From Candidatus Aegiribacteria sp. (GTDB taxonomy: Bacteria; Fermentibacterota; Fermentibacteria; Fermentibacterales; Fermentibacteraceae), in the NCBI GenBank assembly GCA_021107345.1, contig JAIOSX010000266.1, positions 1 to 17,928 on the forward strand: a stretch of DNA of 17,928 bases, in the 5' to 3' direction. Made by a program: the position numbers and the translations under genes. Below the pieces are notes generated by a model that worked only from the letters and a program-made list of their open reading frames with translations, was not told where the DNA came from and made no database searches. Of this stretch, positions 1-6,392 are shown piece by piece; the stretch's first letter is position 1, and every line of letters begins with the position of its first letter.

Positions 1-30
1 TTATAAACCCGAACCTAATTGGGAAGGCGT

Positions 31-213
31 TTACCATGCCATGAGCTTACAGTGTGCTCCCAGACCTATGACCTGTTTTAAGGGAGTCAAGGCTTTAGAG
101 CAAGCACATTGGATGACCATTGATCTTACTGCTGCATATGGTCCTCCGCCCCGGCCTCTGCCGCCTGAGGGATTCCTTCCCTGTCCTCTTCCTCCTCCTC
201 CTCCAATGTACAT
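31..213 (-). CDS. small Gly/Arg-rich hypothetical protein, last gene of the padR operon
   Basis: A 60-residue ORF lies 16 bp downstream of the NifX-like gene on the same strand. Its ATG (213-211) is preceded by GAAAGGAC at a normal ribosome-site distance, which is the main reason to think it is real. Residues 4-25 are almost only Gly, Arg, Gln, Pro and Ser (GGGGGRGQGR...GGRGRGGG), resembling the small Gly-rich proteins that travel with DUF5320 and NifX-domain genes in anaerobes. Those often end in a CxC...CPxCG zinc-ribbon-like part. Here the second half keeps three Cys (one CxC near residue 37, one near residue 54) but not the full pattern, so it may be divergent or degraded. No function is assigned. 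Confidence 0.45.
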   Translation of the reverse strand: MYIGGGGGRGQGRNPSGGRGRGGGPYAAVRSMVIQCACSKALTPLKQVIGLGAHCKLMAW

Positions 214-229
214 GATTTTGTCCTTTCTG

Positions 230-703
230 CTATTCTTTCCTTTTGTCCGGGAGTTTGACTATTACCTCATCAAGCTTCTTCAGAAGAGCTGCTGCTTCTT
301 CCCTGAGGCGTTCTGCCGGTTCATGCTCGTAGCCGTTATGGGCGTGCGCAATACTCTCGCGGCAGGGGGAAGCCCCTGTAAGGTTGCCCGCAGTGTAACT
401 GTCGACAGCTCTTTTCACTGTACCTGTGGCGCCTGTTGAACATTTGATACCGTAATTCTCGAAAATGGATACAGCTCTTTGCCCCATACCCCCGGCAAGC
501 ATTACATCGGCACCGAGTTCCTTTATGAAGGAGGGTACCTGACCCGGGGAATGGCCGTTAAAGAAGGGATTTTCAACCGATTCCACGTTGATGATCTCGT
601 TCTCTTCGATATTTACTACTGTAAAGTACGGACACCTTCCGAAATGATGGCTTACCGAACTGTCAAGTTTCCCGCTGTTGTCCGATGACACGACAATTCT
701 CAT
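230..703 (-). CDS. NifX/NafY-type dinitrogenase iron-molybdenum cofactor-domain protein, ligand-bearing copy
   Basis: A 157-residue protein with one Nitro_FeMo-Co domain (residues 1-about 105): N-terminal strand MRIVVSSD, then HHFGRCPYF with His20 and Cys24, ENPFFNGHSPGQVP, a GADVMLAGGMG turn and ATGTVKRAVDSY. Family members bind FeMo-co or other iron-sulfur clusters or metals; standalone copies in non-diazotrophs have no firm function. The tail is His/Cys-rich (CRESIAHAHNGYEHE, about residues 113-128), a possible extra metal site, and ends in a charged helix. Its ATG overlaps the upstream stop as ATGA, and AGGGAGGA sits just upstream, so translational coupling is likely. No nif structural genes are visible, so a nitrogenase role is not implied. 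Confidence 0.85.
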   Translation of the reverse strand: MRIVVSSDNSGKLDSSVSHHFGRCPYFTVVNIEENEIINVESVENPFFNGHSPGQVPSFIKELGADVMLAGGMGQRAVSIFENYGIKCSTGATGTVKRAVDSYTAGNLTGASPCRESIAHAHNGYEHEPAERLREEAAALLKKLDEVIVKLPDKRKE

Positions 704-1206
704 TGTGTCTGTTCCTCCCTAATATCATCCAGCTTCTGCAGGATCTCAGCAACCTGACCTCTCAGCTCCCTGAGTCTTGCAGTCAGAGTTTCAAGATCAT
801 CTTTTTCATCAGCGGAATTTTTCGAAGGAGCTCCTGCGTTTCGGGCCATTCCTGAATGGGAATCAGCGTTTGCTCCTCCCATCATCGGAAGATCTCCCCG
901 GTTAAAAGCCTCAACGGCTTCCCTGACGGTTCCGCCTGTCGCGGTATAACAAAGTATGGAACCTGCACTTAGCACCTCGTACGCGTTTGGACCGATATTC
1001 GATGAGATCACTGATCCGGGATTCTTCTTCAGAACGAACTGTGCAGCCTGAATGCCGGCACCGCTGCTCTGGTTTACAGCTGGATTCTCGAAGCTCTCAT
1101 GGGCGAAATCCTCGGCATCTACGAGAACGTAGTATTCCGCTCTGCCGAATACAGTACTTATGGAGGAATCAATACTCCCTCCGGTTGAACTTACGATTAC
1201 TTTCAT
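700..1206 (-). CDS. NifX/NafY-type cofactor-domain protein, second copy lacking the His/Cys positions, with coiled-coil tail
   Basis: Same domain as the downstream neighbour (MKVIVSSTGG...FGRAEYYVLVD...FENPAVNQSSGAGIQAAQFVL...GPNAYEVLSAG...ATGGTVREAVEAFNRGDLP), about 115 residues. It is followed by a polar linker and a predicted coiled coil (DLETLTARLRELRGQVAEIL, about residues 135-165). Start: an in-frame TTG lies at 1209, but the ATG at 1206 is 7 bases after AAGGA and gives the family-typical MKVIV start (168 aa). It begins 3 bases after the DUF5320 stop. Where the neighbour has HHFGRCPYF, this copy has TVFGRAEYY, so the likely cluster ligands are Val19 and Ala23. It may be a partner or scaffold instead of a metal carrier; that is inference. 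Confidence 0.82.
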   Translation of the reverse strand: MKVIVSSTGGSIDSSISTVFGRAEYYVLVDAEDFAHESFENPAVNQSSGAGIQAAQFVLKKNPGSVISSNIGPNAYEVLSAGSILCYTATGGTVREAVEAFNRGDLPMMGGANADSHSGMARNAGAPSKNSADEKDDLETLTARLRELRGQVAEILQKLDDIREEQTQ

Positions 1207-1209
1207 CAA

Positions 1210-1560
1210 CTATTCCTTTTCTGTTTTTCTTTTCAGAAGTTGATTTACACGGTAGGCTATCTGTTCGATAGTGTCAGCCACAAACTGAACCTGATTCTTC
1301 AGTGATTCTGTTTCTGTAGGCTCCTGATTGTATATGGGACCGTCATACGGTGGATATCTGCGCCATTGAGGAAGACCTGTCTCGTAGTATCTGTTCCTCA
1401 TGCCTCTTCCGCCGCCGCCTCTCCTTCCGAAGAAACCGTATCCGCCACCGCGGCCCGGACCGGTTGCGTATCCGCCCGTCGGATACCCCGCGCATCTTCC
1501 CATGGCTCTTCCTGTCAGGGGTCCTTCGCCCCTGGGTCCTGTTCCGTCTCCTGCCGGCAT
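1210..1560 (-). CDS. DUF5320 family protein
   Basis: A 116-residue protein opening with the diagnostic DUF5320 signature MPAGDGTGPRGEGPLTGRAMGRCAGY. A Gly/Arg/Tyr-rich low-complexity middle (GGYGFFGRRGGGGRGMRNRYY, about residues 39-60) follows, and then a C-terminal amphipathic helix or coiled coil (ESLKNQVQFVADTIEQIAYR onward). The family is small, common in anaerobic bacteria and archaea, nearly always near NifX/NafY-domain genes and MinD-type ferredoxin ATPases, and has no established function. The start is secure: AAAGGAG lies 5 bases before the ATG. It is the second gene of the operon, 18 bp after the padR stop and 3 bp before the next start. The coiled coil here and the one in the next protein suggest the two could pair (inference). 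Confidence 0.85.
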   Translation of the reverse strand: MPAGDGTGPRGEGPLTGRAMGRCAGYPTGGYATGPGRGGGYGFFGRRGGGGRGMRNRYYETGLPQWRRYPPYDGPIYNQEPTETESLKNQVQFVADTIEQIAYRVNQLLKRKTEKE

Positions 1561-1578
1561 GATAACTCCTTTCTTTTA

Positions 1579-1977
1579 TTAAGTCTTCTTGCCGTTACTG
1601 TGATGCAGTTTCATATGATTCTGATACTCGGTGAAAAAGCAATGAAGTATTCTGTCAGTTTCCTCAAGGTCCCCCACCCACAACTGGAGGTATCCATCCC
1701 CTTCAGGCGAGAGAGCGTAAACCCTTCGTGCTGGACCTGAATCGCCCTCGGCCCACCTTGAAGTTACAAAATCCCTCTCCTCAAGGCTTCTGAGAATACG
1801 GTAGATAGTGCTTGAATCCGCAGGGTTATCGCTGAACCCGAACCTCCCCAGGTTCTCAAGTAATTCGTAACCGTGGGATTGCCCGCCATGGAGCAGGAGT
1901 AGAAGGCAGGGCTCAAGGAACCTGTTTATCCTTCTGCCGCAACGATTCTGTGCCCCTCTTCTTCTTCTTCCAAGCAC
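1579..1977 (-). CDS. PadR family transcriptional regulator
   Basis: A PadR-type winged-helix regulator: RRINRFLEPCLLLLLHGGQSHGYELLENL (helix 1-2), DSSTIYRILRSLEERDFVTSRW (recognition helix and start of wing) and SGPARRVYALSPEGDGYLQLWVGDL (wing and dimer helix). It probably senses a small ligand or redox state and represses its own operon. The open frame extends to a TTG at 2040, but that codon is the -35 box of the promoter. The GTG at 1977, preceded by GAAGGAGG at 4 bases, is the better start and gives 132 aa. The N-terminus is unusually Arg-rich (LGRRRRGAQNRCGRR). The C-terminal dimerisation helix is short, as in the PadR-s1 subgroup. It is the first gene of the DUF5320/NifX operon. Confidence 0.88.
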   Translation of the reverse strand: MLGRRRRGAQNRCGRRINRFLEPCLLLLLHGGQSHGYELLENLGRFGFSDNPADSSTIYRILRSLEERDFVTSRWAEGDSGPARRVYALSPEGDGYLQLWVGDLEETDRILHCFFTEYQNHMKLHHSNGKKT

Positions 1978-2012
1978 TGTGCCTCCTTCATCTATATGCA
2001 AACCGCACCTAG

Positions 2013-2040
2013 ATGATAACAACAGTAACTGTTTTGTCAA
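2013..2040 (-). promoter_or_regulatory. padR operon promoter with palindromic operator in the spacer
   Basis: On the minus strand TTGACA (2040-2035), a 16-bp spacer and TATCAT (2018-2013) form a near-consensus sigma70-type promoter. The spacer holds a perfect 13-bp palindrome, AACAGTAACTGTT (2021-2033, 6-bp arms around one base). A protein bound there would block RNA polymerase, so PadR autorepression is the simple reading. Transcription would start near 2006, leaving a leader of about 29 nt before the GTG start. Confidence 0.65.
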
Positions 2041-2096
2041 GTACGCGAAGAAATTGAAATTTAGTATCCAGACCGTTCTTTAACAGCTTCTAAATA

Positions 2097-2142
2097 TCAG
2101 GAGGTTGTCCGACAATGGACATTAAGCAGAAGAGCCTCCTGA
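2097..2142. repeat. stem-loop in the padR/histidine-kinase intergenic region
   Basis: Perfect 8-bp arms TCAGGAGG (2097-2104) and CCTCCTGA (2135-2142) enclose a second hairpin TGTCC/GGACA (2106-2110 and 2117-2121). No T-run follows on either strand, so it does not look like an intrinsic terminator. It lies upstream of the proposed kinase promoter. Role unknown. Confidence 0.45.
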
Positions 2143-2179
2143 ATTGAAGAGGCATGTCAAGGCGTGAAGGCCTGCAGGG

Positions 2180-2208
2180 TTGTGAAAAGATATTTGCATG
2201 CATATACT
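2180..2208 (+). promoter_or_regulatory. candidate promoter of the histidine kinase gene
   Basis: TTGTGA (2180-2185), a 17-bp spacer and TATACT (2203-2208) give a plausible sigma70-type promoter about 55 bp before the kinase start. An inverted pair ATACTAA/TTAGTAT (about 2204-2210 and 2229-2235) follows at the presumed transcription start and could be an operator. The whole gap 2041-2262 contains no other ORF that I can support. Confidence 0.4.
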
Positions 2209-2262
2209 AAATATTGCGGTTTGTACGCTTAGTATTGTAATGCGATTATCCAGGAGAATTAT

Positions 2263-4977
2263 ATGCCATCAGACGAAAGTGCCGGAAGAGAAACAGACAT
2301 CTTGACGGAAATCAAGGGAAAGCTCCACCTCAGCGGATCAACCCTCAGTACGATATTGCAGCTAACCGAGGATATTGTCGTTGTGGTGGATAAGAACGGC
2401 ACCATAATCGAAGCAAGCAAAAAAGCCGAAAAGATATTTGGAGTATCCCTGAAGGATATCATCGGAAAAGTATCCTGGGAGAACTTCATCCCTGATGAAG
2501 AGATAAAGCGTCTTACCGGCTATTTCATTGATAGAGCAAAGGGAACAGGCAATCCGCCTTCAACATATACCCTCAGAGTGAAAGTTAAGGAAGATATATC
2601 CCGATTCATGCGGGTGAACGTGGGCTTCGTCCCTGGAACCGAGAACAGGGTTGTTATACTGAAGGACCTGTCCCAGTTGGTTCTTGAGCAGAAGAAAACG
2701 GCGGAGACTGAAGAGAAGTACCGTACTGTAGTAGAGAATACAAAGGATGGAATCCTGATATGCACTGAAGACAGAATCCTCTTTACAAATAACAGTTTCT
2801 GCAGCATGACAGACCTTTCCAGGGAGGAAGTCTACACGTTTTCCCCCATTGACTTTTTCCATAAAGAGGACAGGAACAAGATGGAATCCCTTTGTCTGAA
2901 TTCCGGAAACAAAAACAAAGGAACAGCAGTATTTGAAGCACGTATAAAAAAAGGAAAACGATTCCTTCCCGCAGAACTCTCCTCAGCGCCCATGGTTTAC
3001 CGGAATACAGAGGCGATACTAATTTCAGTAAGGGATCTTACTCAGCGCAAAGATACCGAGAAAAAGCTCAGGGAAAGCCACAAGCTGATGAAAGCTATAG
3101 TGGACAATTCTCCGATTGGTATTTCTGTACATGACAGGAACGGCACCCTGCTTATGGCTAATGCTTCATGGCGTAACATCTGGAACAAGAGTGTTGAAGA
3201 TATGAAGGAAAAAATGGTCCTCCGTGCCGAACTGCGTATGGACAAGAAGGATTCCTATCTGGGGAAATACATTGATGATGTGGAAGCAGTCTACAGAAAA
3301 GGCGGCGAATTATACATTCCAAAGCTGATGATTCCCAACCCCTCGCCCGGCGGTGCAGAGTACATCTCCCATCACTTCTACGCCCTCAAGGATGACAATG
3401 GTGAAGTGGATAAAGTGGTTATCCTCACTCTTGATCTTACGGAATCACTGAAAACAAAAGTTGAATTGATGGAAACCAGGAATCAATACAGGGAACTTAC
3501 CGAAAACATACCAGTGGCCATATACAGAACGACAACAGAGTCGGGAGGTAGAATCGTCTACTCAAATCCAGAGATGCACAGGATGTTCCTTGAAGATGAA
3601 GCCTGTAATTTTAATGAAGTTTCGGCCAGGGATCTCTACGTTGATCCGTTCGGGAGAAAAGAGTTTCTTGAAAGACTTGCGGATAATAATGAAGTACGCG
3701 GTTTTGAAACCGAATTGAAAAGACAGGACGGTTCAACTTTCCTGGCATCAATTTCTGCACGAAAGGTTACGGCAAGAGACGGACAAGAGGAATATATAGA
3801 GGGGATAATAAGCGATATTACAGACCAGCGCCGCCTGGAGGAAGAGCTTCAGAGGATAGAACATCTGGAATCCATTGGAACACTGGCCGGCGGTATAGCG
3901 CACGATTTTAACAATCTTCTTATGGCAATACAGGGCAACATCTCCCTTGCGCGGAATGAGGAAGATCTCTCGAAACTCAGCATGCGCCTTGAACACGCCG
4001 AAGCTTCCACCGAAGAGGCCACAATTCTTACCAGGCAACTTCTTACATTCGCAAGGGGAGGGGTTCAACTGAAGGAATCAGTTGACGTTGCCTCATTCAT
4101 ACGTGAAGCAGTTATCTTTACTCTAAGAGGTTCAGATGTGGAAGCTGTTTTCAATTTCGATGAAGACCTCAGAATGATAGAAGCCGACAGAGAGCAGATC
4201 GCTCAGGTTATCAATAATATCACGTCAAACTCCGTCCACGCCATGATTAGCGGCGGACGGATTACCGTGAGCTGCACCAATGTTGAACTGGAGGAGAATT
4301 CGGACATTCATCTTAAGGCGGGAGAATATGTAAGAATCTCTATAAAGGATACCGGGAAAGGAATCCACCCAGATGACCTGAAAAAAATATTCAATCCATA
4401 TTTTACAACGAAACCTGATGGATCGGGCCTGGGACTTCCCACCAGCTATTCGATAGTATCAAGGCATTCCGGAACCATAAGAGTTTACTCTGAAATAGAC
4501 AAAGGAACCGAGTTTGTAATATATCTTCCCGCCATCGTCAGGGACGGAAAGAAGACGGTTTGCGAAGACGACTCGGAACAGGAGATCCATTCCATTCCAT
4601 CTAATGTCCTGATAATGGATGACGACCCCAGAGTAAGAGAAGTTCTTTCGGGAATGCTGGACATTCTCGGTCACTATGTTACCGAGTCTGCCGATGGATC
4701 CGAAGCTGTTGACCTATACCGTGAGAGATTTTCGTCCGGGGAACCCTTCGATGTCGTGATCATGGACCTTACTGTTCCAGGAGGAATGGGAGGAGAAGCC
4801 GCTATAAAAATGATGAAGGAGATAGACCCTGATATAAGAGCTATTGTTTCCAGCGGTTACGCGAATAATACAGTACTGTCCAATTTTACCGATTACGGAT
4901 TCAGTGGAAGACTTATCAAGCCATTCAAAATATCCTCCCTCAAGAAGGAACTGAATACGGTTCTGACCCTGGCATAG
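2263..4977 (+). CDS. soluble hybrid sensor histidine kinase, four PAS domains plus receiver
   Basis: A 904-residue multi-sensor kinase with no membrane segment or signal peptide, so it acts in the cytoplasm. Order: PAS about 26-145 (IVVVVDKNGTIIEASKKAEKIFG), PAS about 151-268, PAS about 272-398 (SPIGISVHDRNGTLLMANASW), PAS about 407-525 ending in a PAC segment, HisKA with phospho-His547 in GTLAGGIAHDFNNLL, HATPase (N-box QVINNITSNSVHAM near 648-661, DTGKGI, GSGLGLPTSYSIV), then a receiver with acidic Asp786-788, phospho-Asp835 in VVIMDLTVPG and Lys886 in LIKPF. All catalytic residues are present. No DNA-binding output domain or adjacent response regulator is visible, so phosphoryl flow must go to a distant partner or an Hpt protein. 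AGGAG precedes the ATG at 6 bases. It is followed 42 bp later by the sugar-phosphate mutase. Confidence 0.93.
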   Translation: MPSDESAGRETDILTEIKGKLHLSGSTLSTILQLTEDIVVVVDKNGTIIEASKKAEKIFGVSLKDIIGKVSWENFIPDEEIKRLTGYFIDRAKGTGNPPSTYTLRVKVKEDISRFMRVNVGFVPGTENRVVILKDLSQLVLEQKKTAETEEKYRTVVENTKDGILICTEDRILFTNNSFCSMTDLSREEVYTFSPIDFFHKEDRNKMESLCLNSGNKNKGTAVFEARIKKGKRFLPAELSSAPMVYRNTEAILISVRDLTQRKDTEKKLRESHKLMKAIVDNSPIGISVHDRNGTLLMANASWRNIWNKSVEDMKEKMVLRAELRMDKKDSYLGKYIDDVEAVYRKGGELYIPKLMIPNPSPGGAEYISHHFYALKDDNGEVDKVVILTLDLTESLKTKVELMETRNQYRELTENIPVAIYRTTTESGGRIVYSNPEMHRMFLEDEACNFNEVSARDLYVDPFGRKEFLERLADNNEVRGFETELKRQDGSTFLASISARKVTARDGQEEYIEGIISDITDQRRLEEELQRIEHLESIGTLAGGIAHDFNNLLMAIQGNISLARNEEDLSKLSMRLEHAEASTEEATILTRQLLTFARGGVQLKESVDVASFIREAVIFTLRGSDVEAVFNFDEDLRMIEADREQIAQVINNITSNSVHAMISGGRITVSCTNVELEENSDIHLKAGEYVRISIKDTGKGIHPDDLKKIFNPYFTTKPDGSGLGLPTSYSIVSRHSGTIRVYSEIDKGTEFVIYLPAIVRDGKKTVCEDDSEQEIHSIPSNVLIMDDDPRVREVLSGMLDILGHYVTESADGSEAVDLYRERFSSGEPFDVVIMDLTVPGGMGGEAAIKMMKEIDPDIRAIVSSGYANNTVLSNFTDYGFSGRLIKPFKISSLKKELNTVLTLA

Positions 4978-5019
4978 ATATACCGGTTAATCTGAAACAT
5001 TCTCTTGGAGACACGTAAA

Positions 5020-6369
5020 ATGAAGGCATTCAAGGCGTACGATATCAGAGGAGTCTACGGTAGAGACTTCGATGGGGAGACTGTATACAGGATAGGCTTC
5101 TTCCTTCCCGTACTCCTCAAAACGAAAAAGGTTCTAGTGGGTTACGACTGCAGAGAATCTACCCCGGATGTTCTCAGTCACCTTGTTCAGGGTATCACCG
5201 ATTCAGGAGCGGACGTTTACGACATAGGCCTTGCAACAACGCCAATGGTCTATTTTGCGACCGCTGCCCACGGATTTCAAGCGTCGGTACAAATAACAGC
5301 ATCCCACAATCCATCGGAATACAACGGCCTTAAAATATCTCGTTCAGGTGCTCTTCCGGTAGGATACGATACCGGACTGAGAGAGCTTGAGAAAATGATA
5401 GGGACAGACGCTGTTCAACCTGCCGTGATAGGGGGAAAGGTTAAAGAGTTTCCCGGCATTAAGACGGAATACATCGCATTTCTGGAAAAATTTCGCGGGG
5501 ATTGTTCCAATCTGAACATCGGAATCGACTGTTCCAACGGAATGGCTTCTCTACTTGTCAGGGATATTTTTGGTGATGATCCTGCATACCTGTACGACAG
5601 GATGGACGGCACCTTTCCCAACCATCCCCCCAACCCGCTTGATGAAAGGAATACAGCCGATCTGAAAAGACTGGTCATGGATGCCGGCCTTGATGCAGGT
5701 GTGATTTTCGACGGCGATGGAGACAGAGTGATGTTCATAGATGAGAGGGGAAGATTCGTTCGCCCCGACCTGATCACAGCTGTTCTCGGGCTCCGTTTCC
5801 TGAAGAAAGAGAAGGGCAGAGTCCTTCATGATGTAAGGACCTCGAGGGGTGTGATCGAATTCATAGAGAAGCTGGGAGGAAGCCCGTTCATGTGGAAGGT
5901 GGGACATTCCCACGCGAAGATGAAAATGCGTGAATTAAGCGCCATTTACGGAGGCGAACTGGCCGGGCATTACTATTTCAGGGATTTTTTCAACTGCGAT
6001 TCAGGTATGCTCGCAGCGATTCTCGTTCTGAATATTCTTTCGGAACTTAAAAAGCAGGGGGACACATTCTCACGATTCATTGATTCCATTTCAGCATATT
6101 CAAATTCAGGGGAAATAAACTTCCGGATAGACGATAAAGAAGCTGCTATGAACAGTCTCAGAGATTATTTCACCGGAATTGAAACCCCCACGGCATCATA
6201 TGATTTTGACGGATACAGGGTGGAATTTTCCCGATGGTGGTTCAATATCCGCCCATCGAATACCGAGCCTTATCTGCGGCTTGTTGCCGAGGCTGAAACT
6301 CCGGAACTACTGGAAGAAAAACTTGACATAATCAGAAAACTCATCAGGAAATGCGGGGGGCACGAATAA
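5020..6369 (+). CDS. phosphomannomutase / phosphoglucomutase
   Basis: Alpha-D-phosphohexomutase family; it interconverts hexose 1- and 6-phosphates (mannose or glucose) in the cytoplasm, feeding nucleotide-sugar and envelope polysaccharide synthesis. All four signature loops are intact: phosphoserine loop TASHNPSEYNG (Ser95), metal loop FDGDGDR (Asp231, 233, 235), sugar-specificity loop GGELAGH (312-317) and phosphate loop RPSNTEP (411-417). GELAGH is close to the GEMSGH of dual-specificity AlgC/ManB-type enzymes. Start: ATG at 5020 with GGAG 9 bases upstream gives MKAFKAYDIRGVYG, the usual N-terminus, and 449 aa; the in-frame TTG at 5005 has no ribosome site. Probably cotranscribed with the upstream kinase. 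It ends tail-to-tail with the protease gene; only 23 bp separate the two stops. Confidence 0.93.
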   Translation: MKAFKAYDIRGVYGRDFDGETVYRIGFFLPVLLKTKKVLVGYDCRESTPDVLSHLVQGITDSGADVYDIGLATTPMVYFATAAHGFQASVQITASHNPSEYNGLKISRSGALPVGYDTGLRELEKMIGTDAVQPAVIGGKVKEFPGIKTEYIAFLEKFRGDCSNLNIGIDCSNGMASLLVRDIFGDDPAYLYDRMDGTFPNHPPNPLDERNTADLKRLVMDAGLDAGVIFDGDGDRVMFIDERGRFVRPDLITAVLGLRFLKKEKGRVLHDVRTSRGVIEFIEKLGGSPFMWKVGHSHAKMKMRELSAIYGGELAGHYYFRDFFNCDSGMLAAILVLNILSELKKQGDTFSRFIDSISAYSNSGEINFRIDDKEAAMNSLRDYFTGIETPTASYDFDGYRVEFSRWWFNIRPSNTEPYLRLVAEAETPELLEEKLDIIRKLIRKCGGHE

Positions 6370-6373
6370 TCAT

Positions 6374-6390
6374 ACCCCCCCGAAGGAGGT
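6374..6390. terminator. weak convergent hairpin between mutase and protease genes
   Basis: The 23-bp gap between the convergent genes holds ACCCCCCCGAAGGAGGT, which can fold into a short GC stem with one mismatch. No T-run follows on either strand, so termination here would be weak or factor-dependent. Confidence 0.25.
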
Positions 6391-6392
6391 CG

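Noticed and set aside
41..439. 132-codon plus-strand frame open from the left edge
   Set aside because: It lies antisense to the small Gly-rich ORF and the NifX-like gene; the Pro-run is just the complement of the Gly codons, and there is no family resemblance or ribosome site.
230..1206. Assigning nifX or nafY and a nitrogenase role
   Set aside because: The domain is shared by many proteins outside nitrogen fixation, and no nif genes are present in the window.
1978..2040. Longer padR start at the TTG of 2040
   Set aside because: The TTG is the first three bases of the -35 box, and the extra 21 residues have no ribosome site, while the GTG at 1977 has a strong one.
2097..2142. Hairpin considered as an intrinsic terminator
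   Set aside because: There is no T-run on either strand, and no gene ends nearby (both flanking genes start outward).
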